A stretch of DNA of 64,000 nt from Tulasnella sp. 424 (GCA_019633425.1 WSUB01000080.1:119178-183177); one strand, 5' to 3'. Positions 1 through 12,201 are shown, counted from the first letter of the stretch. The notes: a model not told the origin generated them from the sequence alone. Numbers and translations: made by a program.

Positions 1-618
1 CTCTTACCGTTCGTCTCCGCAAACCCTCAACTCGAAGAATTGGACCTTCAGAACTGTTGCATGACGCCAGATATGTGGACGACGGTATTCTCACAACTAC
101 GCAATCTCAAGAAACTCCGCATAGCTTCGTCCGACGTGACTGGCGAAGCGCTAGCGAGCTTAGTGGTATCCCCAGGGAGTTCACCAGCCCTTCCATTCCT
201 AACGCATATCACCCTTGACAATGAGTCTCTCGACAAGGAGTCGGACCTTTTCTTCCCCTTCATCGACGAGCTCATCACTACGAGGTGGAACTTGTTCCAA
301 CAGCAACAAGTTAACCGATTGAACGGTCAAGCACAAATCGTACCGTTACAATCCGTGGTTCTGCGGGGATGGGATGAGTCCCACATTCCTCCGATTTACC
401 GATCAACGGAATTGAATCGCCTTCGAGGATACATCGAGTACCTGCATTTGGAAACTTTCCAGATAAACAGTGACGATGATGGCGAAGCAACCGATGGGGA
501 GTGGGAAACGCAGTCGGAAGGCTCGTGGGCCTCGGGGGACCAAGCTGTTGTGGATCTCGGCACTCGCGTGCATAGCTCAGAATGGGGTATGGAGCTGGCG
601 GGAGTGGGCGAGAATTAG
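1..618 (+). CDS. F-box/LRR-type protein, C-terminal part (cut by window edge)
   Basis: The frame is open from base 1 to a TAG at 616-618, so the gene begins outside the window. Base 1 aligns with 5312 of the complete paralogue at 4184-6004. Both carry LEELDL and NLKKLRIASSDV leucine-rich segments followed by LTHITLDNESLD. The acidic block with SWASGDQAVVDLG is also shared. After that point this copy diverges and stops about 25 residues earlier than the paralogue, losing its poly-Asp tail, which suggests a frameshift near the end. F-box/LRR proteins are substrate adaptors of SCF ubiquitin ligases. The F-box itself would lie upstream and is not visible, so function here is inferred from the paralogue. 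It could be a decaying duplicate. Confidence 0.6.
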   Translation, partial: LLPFVSANPQLEELDLQNCCMTPDMWTTVFSQLRNLKKLRIASSDVTGEALASLVVSPGSSPALPFLTHITLDNESLDKESDLFFPFIDELITTRWNLFQQQQVNRLNGQAQIVPLQSVVLRGWDESHIPPIYRSTELNRLRGYIEYLHLETFQINSDDDGEATDGEWETQSEGSWASGDQAVVDLGTRVHSSEWGMELAGVGEN

Positions 619-1192
619 GATACGGCCACTCACCTTAATGTCTGGGACGACGGTGTGTTGGGACTAAGTCACGTAACGTTTGATCGGGAAGTGCAGGGCA
701 GGGGCCGGGGTTAGCGGGCCGAGACTGGAAACGCTCTGTTCGGTTATACCAAACAAACTCTTCTCGTTGAGCTACTTAAATGTACGGTAGCTTTAGCTTC
801 ATAGCTGTGGTTCGAACGCGGGTGTGAATGTGTTTAAAACACCAGTTTGAAGCTCTAAATCATTACGCACAACCTTATTAATTTACAAATACAACCAAAG
901 GAACTAGAAATTGATATTGATTATTTTCCTTCGGGTTTCTCGAAGTCTTTTCTCCGGCCTCTGCTCCTCTACACTCTGCCGACCCTCAGCTGCTACTATA
1001 TACCTCAGCTCCAGGTACTCGTCCATCGTTCAGCAAGTCTCGCAAGGCCGGCCATCACTGAGAGTGTGGGTGGTTGTTCCTGAATTGAGCGGGGTTTTCG
1101 CTTTTTCGGATCGGTGACAGACGTCGGAGTTTCAAACGGAGCCGCCGCGTAACACCACCAGACCGACGCGCCTTCGCCTGAACCGGCAAACC
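619..1192. other. Intergenic, no gene seen
   Basis: About 570 bp between the F-box/LRR fragment and the FunK1 remnant. It is AT-rich around 780-930. I see no supported coding sequence or RNA gene. Confidence 0.5.
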
Positions 1193-2175
1193 ATGCAAGA
1201 ACACTCAATTCCAACAACTCAAATAGTATCCTCAAATCGCTCTGACTCTGCATACAAAGCAAGTGAGGTCGACGACTCTCTCAAAATTGAACTGAACGCA
1301 GTCCCAGTGTTTAAGGTGAGGCCGGCAGCTTCTTAAACTTCTTGGAACTGCAAGACATCTGGCAGGATTTTAACTGGGAACGATTGTTTGGAAACCTCAA
1401 GGAGGATCAAATTCAGGTGCAGAGGCAGGAATCCTGGTTCCAAATTGGGGGTCACGTATCCAAACAATACGGTCCGTTCTGCGACTGGGTGGAACGCCTC
1501 ATCGAGGTCATCACTAGTTTCACACAGCTATCAACATGGGCAGTTCGCTTCAAAGGGCTAGGCAACACCTTGTTCCTGAACACACCGGGGTACGCGGATG
1601 GAGAGATCAGCACAGGGTTTGCGCGCGATCCCAACTGTGAACGGCTGCTCGATTTCGATCTCAGCAATCGGATTGGTTCAAGTTCAGGAGCGCCTCATTG
1701 GACGGGCACATTGCCATTCATGCCGATCGAACTGCTGAAACATCCCAACGCGGAACACCAACTAGGCTTCGATGTGGAGGCCCTGAGCTGGACGTTGCTG
1801 TGGATTGTACGCGTATACGCAAACGGGAAAGAGGCACATGGTAAGAAGGAACATCCCTTGATGGGGTGGGTCTCCAACCGCTACGAGCTCGGGGTTATTG
1901 CAAACATCAAGGCAGCCTATCTGGAGCGGCCAAGGGGTTACACTACCGAATGGTACAGAGAGCTTGAGCCGGAAATAAAGAGCCTTGCGCACACACTAGA
2001 CAAGATGCGGCGGGATCTCGTGGATAAACGGCAAGAGGAAGACAATGACCTCCTCCTTCCAGAGAGCATCTACGGGGCGGCAGGCTTCGAAAAGATCAAA
2101 GCCTGGATGGCGGACAACCGATGGGACAAGCCGAGGGAATCTTGCCCATGCAATGCTCACTGTAATGAGACATGA
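1193..2175 (+). pseudogene. FunK1-type fungal protein kinase with internal deletion
   Basis: Proposed exons are 1193-1315 and 1366-2175, with a 50-nt GT-AG intron that keeps frame; product 310 aa. The C-terminal half looks like the FunK1 family (fungal-type protein kinase): a DFD in LLDFDLSNRIG, a GTLPFMPIELL segment in place of the activation-loop/APE region, and DVEALSWTLLWIV. The expected N-lobe lysine region and the catalytic loop are absent. The sequence passes from GYADGEIST directly to the DFD segment within a few residues, so the catalytic core appears to be deleted in frame. It lies between two F-box/LRR paralogues. Family assignment rests on motif recall. Activity as a kinase is unlikely; a catalytically dead protein or a pseudogene are both possible. 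Confidence 0.6.
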
Positions 2176-3797
2176 ATAGCTACCTACTCCTCCGCGCTCA
2201 GTCTGTAGTACACGACACCTGTTGGTGTGCCAACAGGTTACAGTGAATTCCTATTCGTGTTTAGCAGGTCTTGCTGCGTGACGTTCGGAGGATAGCGTTA
2301 TCCCGTATGCAGTGAATTATGTATATAGTGGTTCGCGCATGTTTCTCTATATTTCCTCTCGGCTTCATCGTTCACCTTCCGATTATAGTTAATCAAACAT
2401 ACCGCAGTCTCGTTTGCTGAACCTCATCCATTGTGTCATACCACCCCCATACAATAGATGATTCGCCAGGTCACCCGACTCGGGGACCACCTCTTGGAGC
2501 CCACGACGTGTGCTAGAGCTGCTCGGTCAAAACCTACGAGTCTCTGGCAGGCTCGTTCAAGAACAGAACGCCCCCATGAAAACCTGTCAACCTTGGATGA
2601 CAGCCTTTCGACCCATGTGATTTCCCAGAGATCCGATAGCTGCAGCACGCGTAACGAATCAACCTATGTGCTTAGGACAAACTACATCACAAGCAAAACC
2701 AATTTGCGAAGTCAACGGGAGCTGGAAGTATGTTTCCATCTGTCAAGAAACATGAAAGGTCGGTGGAAATTGAGGACAGACTTGCGGGCTTGAAGTTAAC
2801 AGCGCCGGTATAGGCCACGATGGCTGCCTGCCCGCCAAGGCAGCGACGTTGGTTTTCGTATGTCAAGGCAAAAAGGCAGACTCCCCAGCCCTCCTCTCCA
2901 GAAGGCCGCACCCTTCGCTTCGCTCAGGGGTTTATAAGGGTCTGAGTTTCAACCTTTTAGCCATGATTAGCCGTTCTCCATTGAAAGCCTTGTAGAATGA
3001 TATTAGGTCAGTTGTCTAATCTCACGCGATCAGATTCCCTGCTAGCTCGCGAGAATCGGAGGATCACAGGATTAGCGACATTGCACTACTCGTACCAAAA
3101 GCAATCCCGCCGGCGCTCTCGGTGCTTTGGCTGAACTCATCGCCAAAGAGGGCCATCTGGCTCTTCATCCATCTCAGGACGGCAAATCGCTTCCCTCTGC
3201 GCCGTCTTCTAGGCTGCCCACCACTCAGACGAAGATGTCTTATTCAAGCGTGACATACCGAGCTGGAATACAGAATAAATATGCGACAAGTCATTTACCT
3301 GCTCAGAACGAGGCGCAAAAAAAGCAGCAGGTAGGATACCTCGGCGTGTCTTGACAGTTTCTCTATGCTCGTGCGGAAGAAGTTTCGATGTTGGGTCGAT
3401 GAACACTACTGATAGCTTTACCGCCACTCTCGTTGATGGTGTCGTCGAACGTGACAGTCCCAGTTATATCCAGCAAAACGGCCGACGCGGCGAGAAAGCG
3501 GTTTGTCCTTAGGCTCGGGGATGGCCGCATCCGGCCCGGGATCAAAACTCGGAAGCCCGCATGTCAAAGGGTCAGTATACGTACTGGAGCTAGACTCAAG
3601 AGCCACAGAAGGGGCATTACATAAATTAATTCGCCTTGGGAGCAAAGACGTTGAAAGTACTTTTCATATGCACGGCGTTTACGTACGGATCCACATTTAG
3701 CCACGCCAAACATTTCGAGGCCCTTTTATACACGGTTTTTGACCACCACCGCCCGTACACTACCTAACGAGCCTCTCATAACCCCGTCACATACCCG
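2176..3797. other. Intergenic, no gene seen
   Basis: About 1.6 kb with only short overlapping open frames that lack splice logic, recognisable motifs or a paralogue in the window. Confidence 0.5.
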
Positions 3798-4130
3798 ATG
3801 GCCAAGTCGGAACCCGAATCCATGGATCAAGGGATACCCGATGAGTTGCAAATTAAGCCGCCATTGGATGATGACGACGACAGCCCGGATTTGGCGTTCC
3901 TGCTCCAAATCGCCCGCGTAATCAGCAACGAAATGCCCTCTGTTTGGGACGACATTGGTCCGATTTGGACGTATACCACGGATGCGCTTGTAGATGATGA
4001 CCCAGAAACACGGGACGAATACCGTTCGGACTCAGCGGATTGTCATGAAGAAGATCCATCTTATAAGCCAAACTACAGGGTTCGAGATGTTGTAGAATGG
4101 CAAGCCAAGTCTCTCGGTACTGCGTATTAG
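3798..4130 (+). CDS. Small acidic hypothetical protein
   Basis: An uninterrupted 110-codon frame begins with ATG and ends with TAG. The product is acidic, with a run DDDDDSPDLAFLL near residue 24 and further Asp/Glu-rich patches. No family is recognised, and no signal peptide or membrane segment is seen. It ends only 53 bp before the ATG of the F-box gene at 4184 and is in another frame, so it could be a separate small gene, an upstream exon of that gene, or chance. The length and sensible amino-acid use are the only support. Confidence 0.3.
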   Translation: MAKSEPESMDQGIPDELQIKPPLDDDDDSPDLAFLLQIARVISNEMPSVWDDIGPIWTYTTDALVDDDPETRDEYRSDSADCHEEDPSYKPNYRVRDVVEWQAKSLGTAY

Positions 4131-4183
4131 GCGGGTCAGCTAACCACGCATTCCTATATTTCTTTTCGGGGATCAGGGGGGCA

Positions 4184-6004
4184 ATGTGGGTCGAAAACCA
4201 GCACGCGACTGAAGTGTCGGTGAAGGATGCGATATTAAACAAAATGTACAAATGGTGAGTTTAGAGAAGAAACCTTTGACTCTAAATATGCTGATCTTGC
4301 CTTTCTTTCAGGTTGAGCAAGAACGATCAATCACCGCGCGGGAGCCCTGAACCGAGCCACGAATCGGAGGACATTTCCATCATGATGGACAAGCCCATCA
4401 TCACGTACCGCGTCGGATTTCTAGGCCTTCCATATGAAATTCTTGCCGCAATCATTCAACTTGCACTGCAAGGCGATCCACACGTCGTTCTGGCAGCATC
4501 GCATGTGAACAGCGCCCTACGGAGCTTCACCCTTTCTGCGCCAAGTCTTTGGACTATAATCGACATCAACTTTCCCAGCGAACGTATCCATGCTCACCTG
4601 GAGCGCTCGGGATCGTACCTCCTTCAAATCCGAGCATCCCTCCTGTTACTCACCACGGACGTAGCCCAAGGAATTTCCAAGTTACAAGGTTTCCAAGCGA
4701 TAATTCGACCTCATGCCGCCCGAATAGCATCTCTAGAAATGAGATATACGAACGCCTGCTGGAGATCTATAGCACTACAAGGCTTTTCCGAGCTAGAAGC
4801 ATCCAGTTTGGATGAGTTTGACCACGGGTTTCTGATCCACACCCCGGTTCCAGCGAATGCAAAAGCCCGCTTCAATTGTAAACCGAGGAGGATCCGACTT
4901 GAAGGAGTGGCGATGAAGACGTTCAGCTCGATTTACTCCGAAAGGGTGATCTCCCTCAAAGTCACCGAGTGCTGGGAGATGGGATTATCCGGTTTGAGGG
5001 AAGCGTTGCTATTAATGCCGTCCCTCCAAAGTTTGGAGATATCGAATTTCCAGTTTCTTAGCCTTGTTTCAGACGATGAAGGCGAAGACGCTGGTTCCGA
5101 GACCGACATCTCCCTCCCTCACCTCCAAGCCATAACCCTCACTCGCGTTCCGAGAGAGGTGTTGATATACCTCTTCGGTGCCCTCCAGACACCCAACCTC
5201 GTCTCAGCAACCATCGCGTTCCTGGAGCCCAATAGTTTGCACGGATATCATTACTTGGCTCGACGTCCTTGGTTGAAAGCCCAACCTGCAAACGGGATGT
5301 CCGAGCTGGCGCTCTTACCGTTGGTCTCGGAAAATCCCCAACTCGAAGAACTCGACCTTCACAACTGTTGCATGACGCCGAACATGTGGACGGCCGTATT
5401 CGCGCAACTACCCAACCTCAAGAAACTTCGTATAGCGTCGTCTGACGTGACTAGCGAAGCCCTAGCGAGTTTAGCGGTACCCTCGGGTGGCTCACTACTT
5501 GCACTTCCGTGCTTAACACATATCACCCTGGACAACGAGTCTCTCGACGAGGAGTCAGGCCTTTTCTTCCCTCTCATTGACCAGCTCATCACTTCAAGGC
5601 GGACCTTATTCCAACAACCGCAAGACGCCGACGGTCGTCAAACGCGAATCGCACCGTTAGAATCGGTGGTTCTGCGCGGATGGAACGAGTCCCACATTCC
5701 TCCAATCGACGAGTTGGCTCGCCTTCAAGGATACGTCGAACACCTTCACGTGGAGACAGTTCAGACACCAAGCGACGACGACGGTGAAGCAACTGACGGA
5801 GAATGGGAAACGCAGTCGGGAGGTTCATGGGCCTCGGGAGACCAGGCTGTTGTGGATCTCGGCACGAGTCTGCATACTTTTGAATGGGGCCTGGAATGGA
5901 ACAATGATTGGGAGGTCGAGAGCGGCTCCAGTGACTGGGTCGACGACGACGACGACAACTCGTCGGCTCCGTCCGTATTGGACCAGATGGATGAAGACGA
6001 ATGA
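4184..6004 (+). CDS. F-box-like/LRR protein
   Basis: Exons are 4184-4254 and 4312-6004, separated by a 57-nt GTGAGT...CAG intron that joins in frame (TG|G); product 587 aa. The ATG at 4184 is chosen because it is in frame with the ATG at 4244 and no stop intervenes. Residues about 62-107 form an F-box-like domain of the agaricomycete kind: GLPYEILAAIIQLAL, then SHVNSALRSF and APSLWTIIDI. Irregular leucine-rich repeats follow, including LQSLEISNFQF, LQAITLTRVP, LEELDLHNCCM and NLKKLRIASSDV. The C-terminus is acidic, with a poly-Asp run. Known role of the family: the F-box binds Skp1 in an SCF ubiquitin ligase and the LRRs select substrates. A partial paralogue lies at 1-618. The gene converges on SGF29. 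Confidence 0.8.
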
Positions 6005-6155
6005 GAACCTGGTCAAAGTCGAGTCTGTCATGTACATATCTCGAGTGATGCGTACGTCGCTGAAAGCGCGCCTACGGTCGAAGTAGTACCATGTTTCTGT
6101 CCGAATTCCATTCCGTCAAAACGTAGAGTAAAACATACTATTTACACTACCACAG

Positions 6156-7685
6156 TTACTGTGGCGGAGCTTCCACTACCAAATGAGCGTCTACAACACG
6201 GATCTGATCATCGTCATCCTCGAATTTGAGTCGATACACTGGAGCGTTCTTTGATTGTCCGGGCACCTATGTAGGGATGGAACAGACAGGGACAGAGATA
6301 ACGTCAGTCACGCGAAATGGTATAGACGGGGCCAAGTGGTTGCACGCAAAGGTGCTCAGGCCAAAAAAGAGAGTTCTAAAAACAACTCACCCTCTGAGAA
6401 TCCCTCGGACCCGAAACAACCACCGCATTGTAAAAACAGCTCGTATCTGGGTACTGCGCCAATACGCTCCTCCCCGATGGGAATTCATCGTACGAATTCA
6501 AATGGCTTGGACTATCGGGTGTTGCCGCTGGGTCCGGTAAAGGTAATAGATTCTTGACGGTCGTTTTGTAGACCTTTCCTGGTTCGCCTGGTTTTCGGTC
6601 CTCTTGGTCTTCATCCTCTACTTCGTACCTGGTAGAGATTTTAGGGGAGTAAGTTTAGTCACCGCGAAAGTGTTGCCGAACGACGAGGAGGGGCGTTGAA
6701 TGGGGATGTAAAGTTCGCTTTACCCCCCCACCCCCGGACACTTACTTGTTCCGATCCCCTCCAATACATTTCTTCACCGTAACCAAGATCCAACTCGTCT
6801 CGACATCCCCATCCGCGCCCTCCGCACCACCACCCCCGACTTTCCCACCCGACGGTTGACGAAAAGCGACTTTGCGACCGGCCTGTAAAGGCAACTGGGA
6901 CAAAAGCCATTCGCGTTTTGCTCGATGGTCGCGCGATTGGGTTTGAGAACCGCTTCGGGAGAGGCCGGTGGTGGTGGAAGGTTGGTGAGCTGGAGGTTGG
7001 GATTGCTGTTGGGATTGTTGCTGTGGTAAACCCGTAAATGAGAGTGAACGTGCCGCTGGGGAGCCTGGGAGGGAGGAGGAAGGGGAGGAAGCTCGGGCGC
7101 GTTTGATTCGGTTTTTGTCTGGTCGGAAAGGGAGGGTGAGCGGTGAGTGGTGTGATATCGAATGGTTGGAATTTACCATCAGGTCCTTTTCGTAAAGCGA
7201 TTAACGCTTGAAGGCTCGCTAGTGCCTCTCCGATAGCCCTGCGCAAAAGGTCCCAAAATAGTCAATCGGAAACCGCGTTCCGTACATCCCCCCAACACTA
7301 CTCACTTGGCCTCGGCTTCAGCACCGGCTTTGATATCGTTCAACCCGGGTATCAGTTTTTGCTTAATCGCCTTCAAGTTCTCGAAAGATTCAGATGGAGG
7401 AGAGTCGTCTGAGGAAGGAGGAGGCAGGTTTCCCATCCATTTGTCGATTTTGCGAACGGCTTCCGGTGGAGGTGAAGGTTGAGATTGCATTCGAGAGACT
7501 TCGCGGAGGGAGGTGAGGGTTTGGGACCAATGTTGGAGAGCTGTTGTTTTTGGTAAATGTTTAAAAACGATTGTGACATGTAAGCAGGTCGAGACTATGT
7601 AGGAAGAGACGTAACCATTTTCCGAACCTTCGGTTGTTGGGGGACGGGTCTTGGCGCCGCTTCCTCCACTTCGTCTTCGGTCCAT
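6156..7685 (-). CDS. SGF29: SAGA-associated factor 29 (tandem Tudor histone reader)
   Basis: Six exons on the minus strand: 7685-7616, 7540-7306, 7238-7177, 7118-6746, 6628-6391 and 6266-6156. All joins keep frame; product 362 aa (yeast about 259, human 293; the extra length is a Ser/Gln-rich linker at about 123-190). The N-terminal part (about 24-120) looks helical, with WSQTLTSLREV and LKAIKQKLIPGL. The SGF29 Tudor region starts near GRKVAF (203-208) and continues with ETSWILVTVKK, YEVEDEDQED, VLAQYPDTSCFYNAVVV and YRLKFEDDDD, ending in LVVEAPPQ. Known role: SGF29 recognises H3K4me2/3 through tandem Tudor domains and is part of the SAGA histone acetyltransferase module. The first donor (GTTACG) is weak; an alternative at GTTCGG would shorten exon 1 by four codons. 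Confidence 0.9.
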
Positions 7686-9017
7686 AGTTGAAAACAAAAT
7701 TATTCCTGGTAAAAGTAGTAGGAGCGCCTGTAGTTTAATAATACGAGGTTCGTGTCGCGCAAGAAAGGAGGTGGCAAGGGAACACTTCGCGGGTGGGTGG
7801 TGGCGGAATACTTTGAAATCCGGTTTCTCGCGGTTGGCTTTAGGTAACAAAGTTCCCCGTTCGCCTTACACAAGATCCCCGTCAACGTGACTTTGGCCAT
7901 CGGGCCGGTTTTGTGAGCTCAGATCTCGAATCAGGCGCTAAAACACACGTTTGCATTTCATCTGACGATATCTGGTAGCTCAAGAATCTCACTTTGGCAG
8001 ATCATGACCGTAGGCTAACAGGTTTCTACAGTCTTAAATATCGTCGCGGTTCAAGTCTGAATTCACATGTCGACAGACTTTTAGGTTGATCGGCCCTGCG
8101 ACACTGTCGGGGAACGGCTCAATCGCATGACGCCACCGACAAGCTCAGCCAAGCCATGCCAAGCGGATTGGTGGGCTACTGGATGTCACAAATCGGAAAT
8201 ATCAGATGGGTTTCTAGATCATCCATCAGCAAAACATTCGAGTCTCGTGAGCTAGACAGCGAAGGCCTGAGTTTACCGTGGGCGGATACTTATCGGTAGT
8301 GTGCAGGAAGCTCCGGGAACAGTTGATAACGAAGACAAAACCTCGTTTCCAATCCCTCTGTATAGAATGCCGAGCTCAAGATCAGAATAAAATACATCGA
8401 TCTCTACCGAGAGGCCTATAAAAGGTTTAAGTAGTCTTCAGGTGCATCAGGACCAATGAAACGTGCAAAAGCAAGTGATGCACGTCTGGCGATAGATAAC
8501 CTGCCACTTGAACGCCTGGAGCGCCATTGAGATTACCGGTTCGGCGCTTCCCGACCCAAGACTGTGTTTTTTGGTGACAAAGACTGCCAGGCGGCATATC
8601 TGCCATGGCCGCCAACATACCCTCCTCCCCCCTCTCGAGCGCGCCCACCTAGGTTGGGAGGCAAACTGGGCGTATTGGTCGAATTCGGAAGGAGTCGACC
8701 GCAGTTCGGGTCGAAATCACCCGGTAGACCCTGATTTGAATTTAGGTGAGTAGAGTTTTGTATGTACAAAGTGGCAGGCACGTGTGTACTTGCAAGAGTA
8801 TTCCGTTTAGCTCGGCAGTCTGAGTGAGCTTGAGGGTGTATAGTCAGACGTAAGCGCGCCGCCTTTTCAACTGCCACCCCTAAATGCGCGTGAGACGCCG
8901 GAATCAACACACCCCACCCTAAAGTCCACTGTCAAATCCACTCCCTTCTCTCCTCCTTCTCCCCCGACCACCACCTCCTCTTCACCATCAATAATCTCCG
9001 TCCGTCGTTCGCTTGCG
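7686..9017. other. Divergent intergenic region between SGF29 and the OSR1-like kinase
   Basis: About 1.3 kb that should hold the promoters of both divergent genes. The last 100 bp before 9018 are a pyrimidine-rich tract (CTCCTTCTCC type), common just upstream of fungal start codons. I see no further gene. Confidence 0.5.
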
Positions 9018-11743
9018 ATGGACTCGACACTAGCAGAACGAAAATTCATTGGGGCGGTTGAGGATGAATGGCTCATGTACTCTGACAACGCCGCCGACTA
9101 CACGCGATTATCACCCATCGGTTTCGGGGCCAGTTCAATCGTATATCAAGCAGTCTATCATTACAAAATCCCACAAACGGGCAAAGTAAAAGATATGCCG
9201 TGCGCTCTCAAAGTCCTCAACCTCGACAAACTTACTCCACCCGCCCTACGTCTCCTCACCAGAGAAACCCAACTCATGTCTCTAAACAAGGTGAGTGAGA
9301 AATCATGAGTGGTTCTTTCTGCTCCTAACGTGTTCTTGGCTTTTGTGCCGATTCCGCAGCATCCCAACGTCCTGAGAGTACGCGGCTGCTGGATGATGGG
9401 GCCCCAACTTTATATCGCCGTGCGGCTTATGAATAAAGGAAGCGTAGCTGATATCATCAAATATTCCTTTATTGACGGTCGTAAGTCCTTCTTACCCGTA
9501 ACTCGTCTGTTTCGAGCAATCCTGACGGAAGACCAGTGGAAGAGGATGTGGTGAAATGCATCTTGTACCAAGCGCTCCAAGGCCTCAACTACCTCCACAT
9601 CAACGGTTTCATCCACCGCGACATCAAAGCTGCCAATTTACTCGTCGACGACGACGGAACGTGCGTATTGCCCCCCTCCCCCCCTTTGATCAACCCTGAA
9701 AGAAGGCAACTAATTGGATCTTGGCCACCTCCTTGTTATCCGTTTTGGTCTTGGCAACTCCTTGTGAAACGTGTCGAAAACTGCGGAAATACGACACAAC
9801 AACCACCACCAACATCAAAACAGGGTCCTTCTAGGTGACCTCGGCGTTGCAGTCTCACTCTCAGATGAAGAAGACGCCGGTCAAAACGGCATGATGAACG
9901 CTGTTCGGAATGGCTACGGCGCTTCGAGTAGCGGGCCGCTCGTCTACGGCGCCAGACCTAAACTGCCCACCAACCCCAGCACCGACAGTAAGGTGACGCT
10001 CAAAAAACGGAAAAGCTTCGTGGGGACGCCCTCATGGATGGCACCCGAAGTCATCACCCAACAGCAGTACGACTCCTCTGCGGACATTTGGAGCCTCGGT
10101 ATCACCGTCATCGAAATGTGCATGGGCCGAGCTCCGGGGAGTCGGGAGAGGGACGTAAAGCGGGTTTTGTTGAGCACGTTGCAGAATGCTCCACCCACGT
10201 TGGATCGGGACGCGGGCAAGTTCAAGTACTCCAAGGGTTTGAAGGAGTTTGTGGATAGTTGTCTGGTCAAGGATCCGGCTCAAAGGTGCGGTGCGGAGAT
10301 ATCGAGAAAGACGGGGTTTCGTTTGGAATGAACGACTGACGTCTTCCTGCTTTGGTATCCGTATTGTTTACAGGCCGACAGCAGAGGCGCTCTTGAAGCA
10401 CGATATATTCAAGAATGTAAAGAAGAAAAATTACCTCGTTGGAACTCTACTGGGTACGCTTCCTTCCCATCTGGGCTCTAATAATCGTTCATTCACCCCC
10501 TCTTTCCCTGTTTTCATTTTCCTGGCGTGCAGTCGGCCTCCCGCCTCTGGTGGACAGACAAGAACGCCAAGTAATCAACCCCCTTCAACCACACCAACCG
10601 CAAAAGCACAAAGCTCACCCACTCGCACTGGGCTCACCATCATTGACGTCCGTGCACAATACCCGGTTTTCATGGGACTGGAATTTCTCGAACCCTGGAT
10701 CCCCGAGGTCGACCATCTACGGGAAACACGATGGGGGAGGGAATAACAAAACGCCGGGGTCGGCGGATGGGCACGGTCATGGGGCTAGTCCGAACGGGAG
10801 CGCAACGTCACTGCCCCTCCACCATCACCCTCATCCTCATCCACCGGGCGTACCTTACCTACCAGGTAGCAGCGTTGGCAGCCACACCCGCTCTCGTTCC
10901 CGGACATCAACAACCGGGTCCTTCGACACCCGACCGACCTCCACCTCCCCAACTCACCTGCGGAACCACTCCCGCGTCGGAAGCTACGTTGCCCCACACG
11001 AGCTGGACGTCGACGAAGAGGAAGAAGAAGAGAACAACTCGGAGGAGATGAAAGCGATCAACGCAAAGTTGGAGCAGTTTGGGGTGAATTTGTCGTCGTC
11101 TCCTCTTCAACGGAGTATGATGGGGTTGGAGGAACCTTTACTCGCGAACGATGTGGTCGACACCGGCGGGTTAGACACTCCGGGAGGCAACTCGGCTATC
11201 CTCGCTACGCCTCATATGCACCCCGAGCTGCAACCCTATTCAGGAGAGATCGACCCAGACACTCTCGCGTTACCGGACGTCTCGTCCTCCGCATCAAGTC
11301 TATCACCCCCAACTCCCCCAGCGGGTCTGTCCTCTCAACTCGAGAACAACCCCAACGAACCGAACCAGACCTCTCCAGTCCTCATCCTGAACGCGTCCAA
11401 CCCAAACACACCTCGCTCCTCGCCTACCGTGCAAGCCTTCTTCGGGACGAAGGAACCTCCAAGCGGGACGGGCACCACGTTGAAAGCCGCGGCCAAGCAA
11501 CCACCCGTCGGCGCTCCCGTGTCGAATTCGAATAGTGGCGGAGGGACGGTCAAAGAGGGAAGTCGGAGCAGGTTGTGGAAGAAAGTGCGGAATGCGTTGC
11601 CGGATCGTAAAAGCAGTCAGAGCAACGTCAAGGAATCCCTCAACAACAACGTAGTTGGAGCTCCGGACGGCGGAGATGCCAAGAAAGTTTCGAGCGCTGC
11701 TTCGAGAATGTTCAAATTGGAACGGCCTTGGAGTCGAACGTAA
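9018..11743 (+). CDS. STE20-group serine/threonine kinase, OSR1/SPAK/Fray-like
   Basis: Six exons: 9018-9290, 9360-9480, 9537-9660, 9824-10285, 10374-10453 and 10533-11743; total 756 aa. The kinase domain covers about residues 28-345. It has [11 protein letters not shown] (glycine loop), CALKVL (catalytic Lys), [11 protein letters not shown] (catalytic loop, RD type), GDLGVAVS (DLG in place of DFG), [11 protein letters not shown] and [13 protein letters not shown]. The stretch [14 protein letters not shown] then [10 protein letters not shown] and [11 protein letters not shown] is typical of the OSR1/Fray branch. The C-terminal 390 residues are low-complexity, with His/Pro, Ser/Thr and a Glu run followed by [17 protein letters not shown]. 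Related kinases act in osmotic and cell-shape signalling; the role here is inferred. An extra in-frame intron could start at GTAATC after QERQ (about 10572), which would shorten the linker. Confidence 0.9.
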
Positions 11744-12201
11744 ATGCGAAAGTATTCGCATTTAACAAGCTCAATTCAGAGCATTCATATTTCCCCTATT
11801 TCTTTCTTCTTTCGTCTTTTTCGTTTCATGTCTCACACAAACACTGCATTCCTCCCCTCCTCATGTCTTCATGATCACTTCTCATCGTTCGTTCTTCATC
11901 CCACTCAAAATGTGTCCCAAGTTTGTTCGTTCGTACGATTCCAGCTGGTCCGGGTCCGGGTCTACCCCATTTAACATAAGCATGTTGTGTCACGTTTCGC
12001 TTGTCTTCTCTTGTGTATCCTTAGTCTCTTCCTTTGCATCAAATCATTTTCGAAGGTGGTGCCTCAGGGCGTACTATTCTCTACCGAGCCCGCGCAACAG
12101 CAGCGAACGGACGTGGTCTCCTAACCTCAGTCTCCAATGTGAAGTGGTCCGAGGAGGTGAAGCTTCGCGAAGCCAAAGCTTATCATTCGGCCTCCGCCTT
12201 A
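11744..12201. other. Convergent intergenic region
   Basis: About 460 bp between the stop codons of the OSR1-like kinase and DNA ligase I. It presumably contains both 3' UTRs. It is T-rich on the plus strand just after the kinase stop. No gene is seen. Confidence 0.5.

Noticed and set aside
804..824. Possible tRNA T-arm (GGTTCGAAC-like)
   Set aside because: No matching acceptor, D and anticodon arms could be placed upstream at the required distances.
6226..6557. 100-104-codon plus-strand frames
   Set aside because: They are antisense to the last exons of SGF29, whose minus-strand reading shows clear family motifs.
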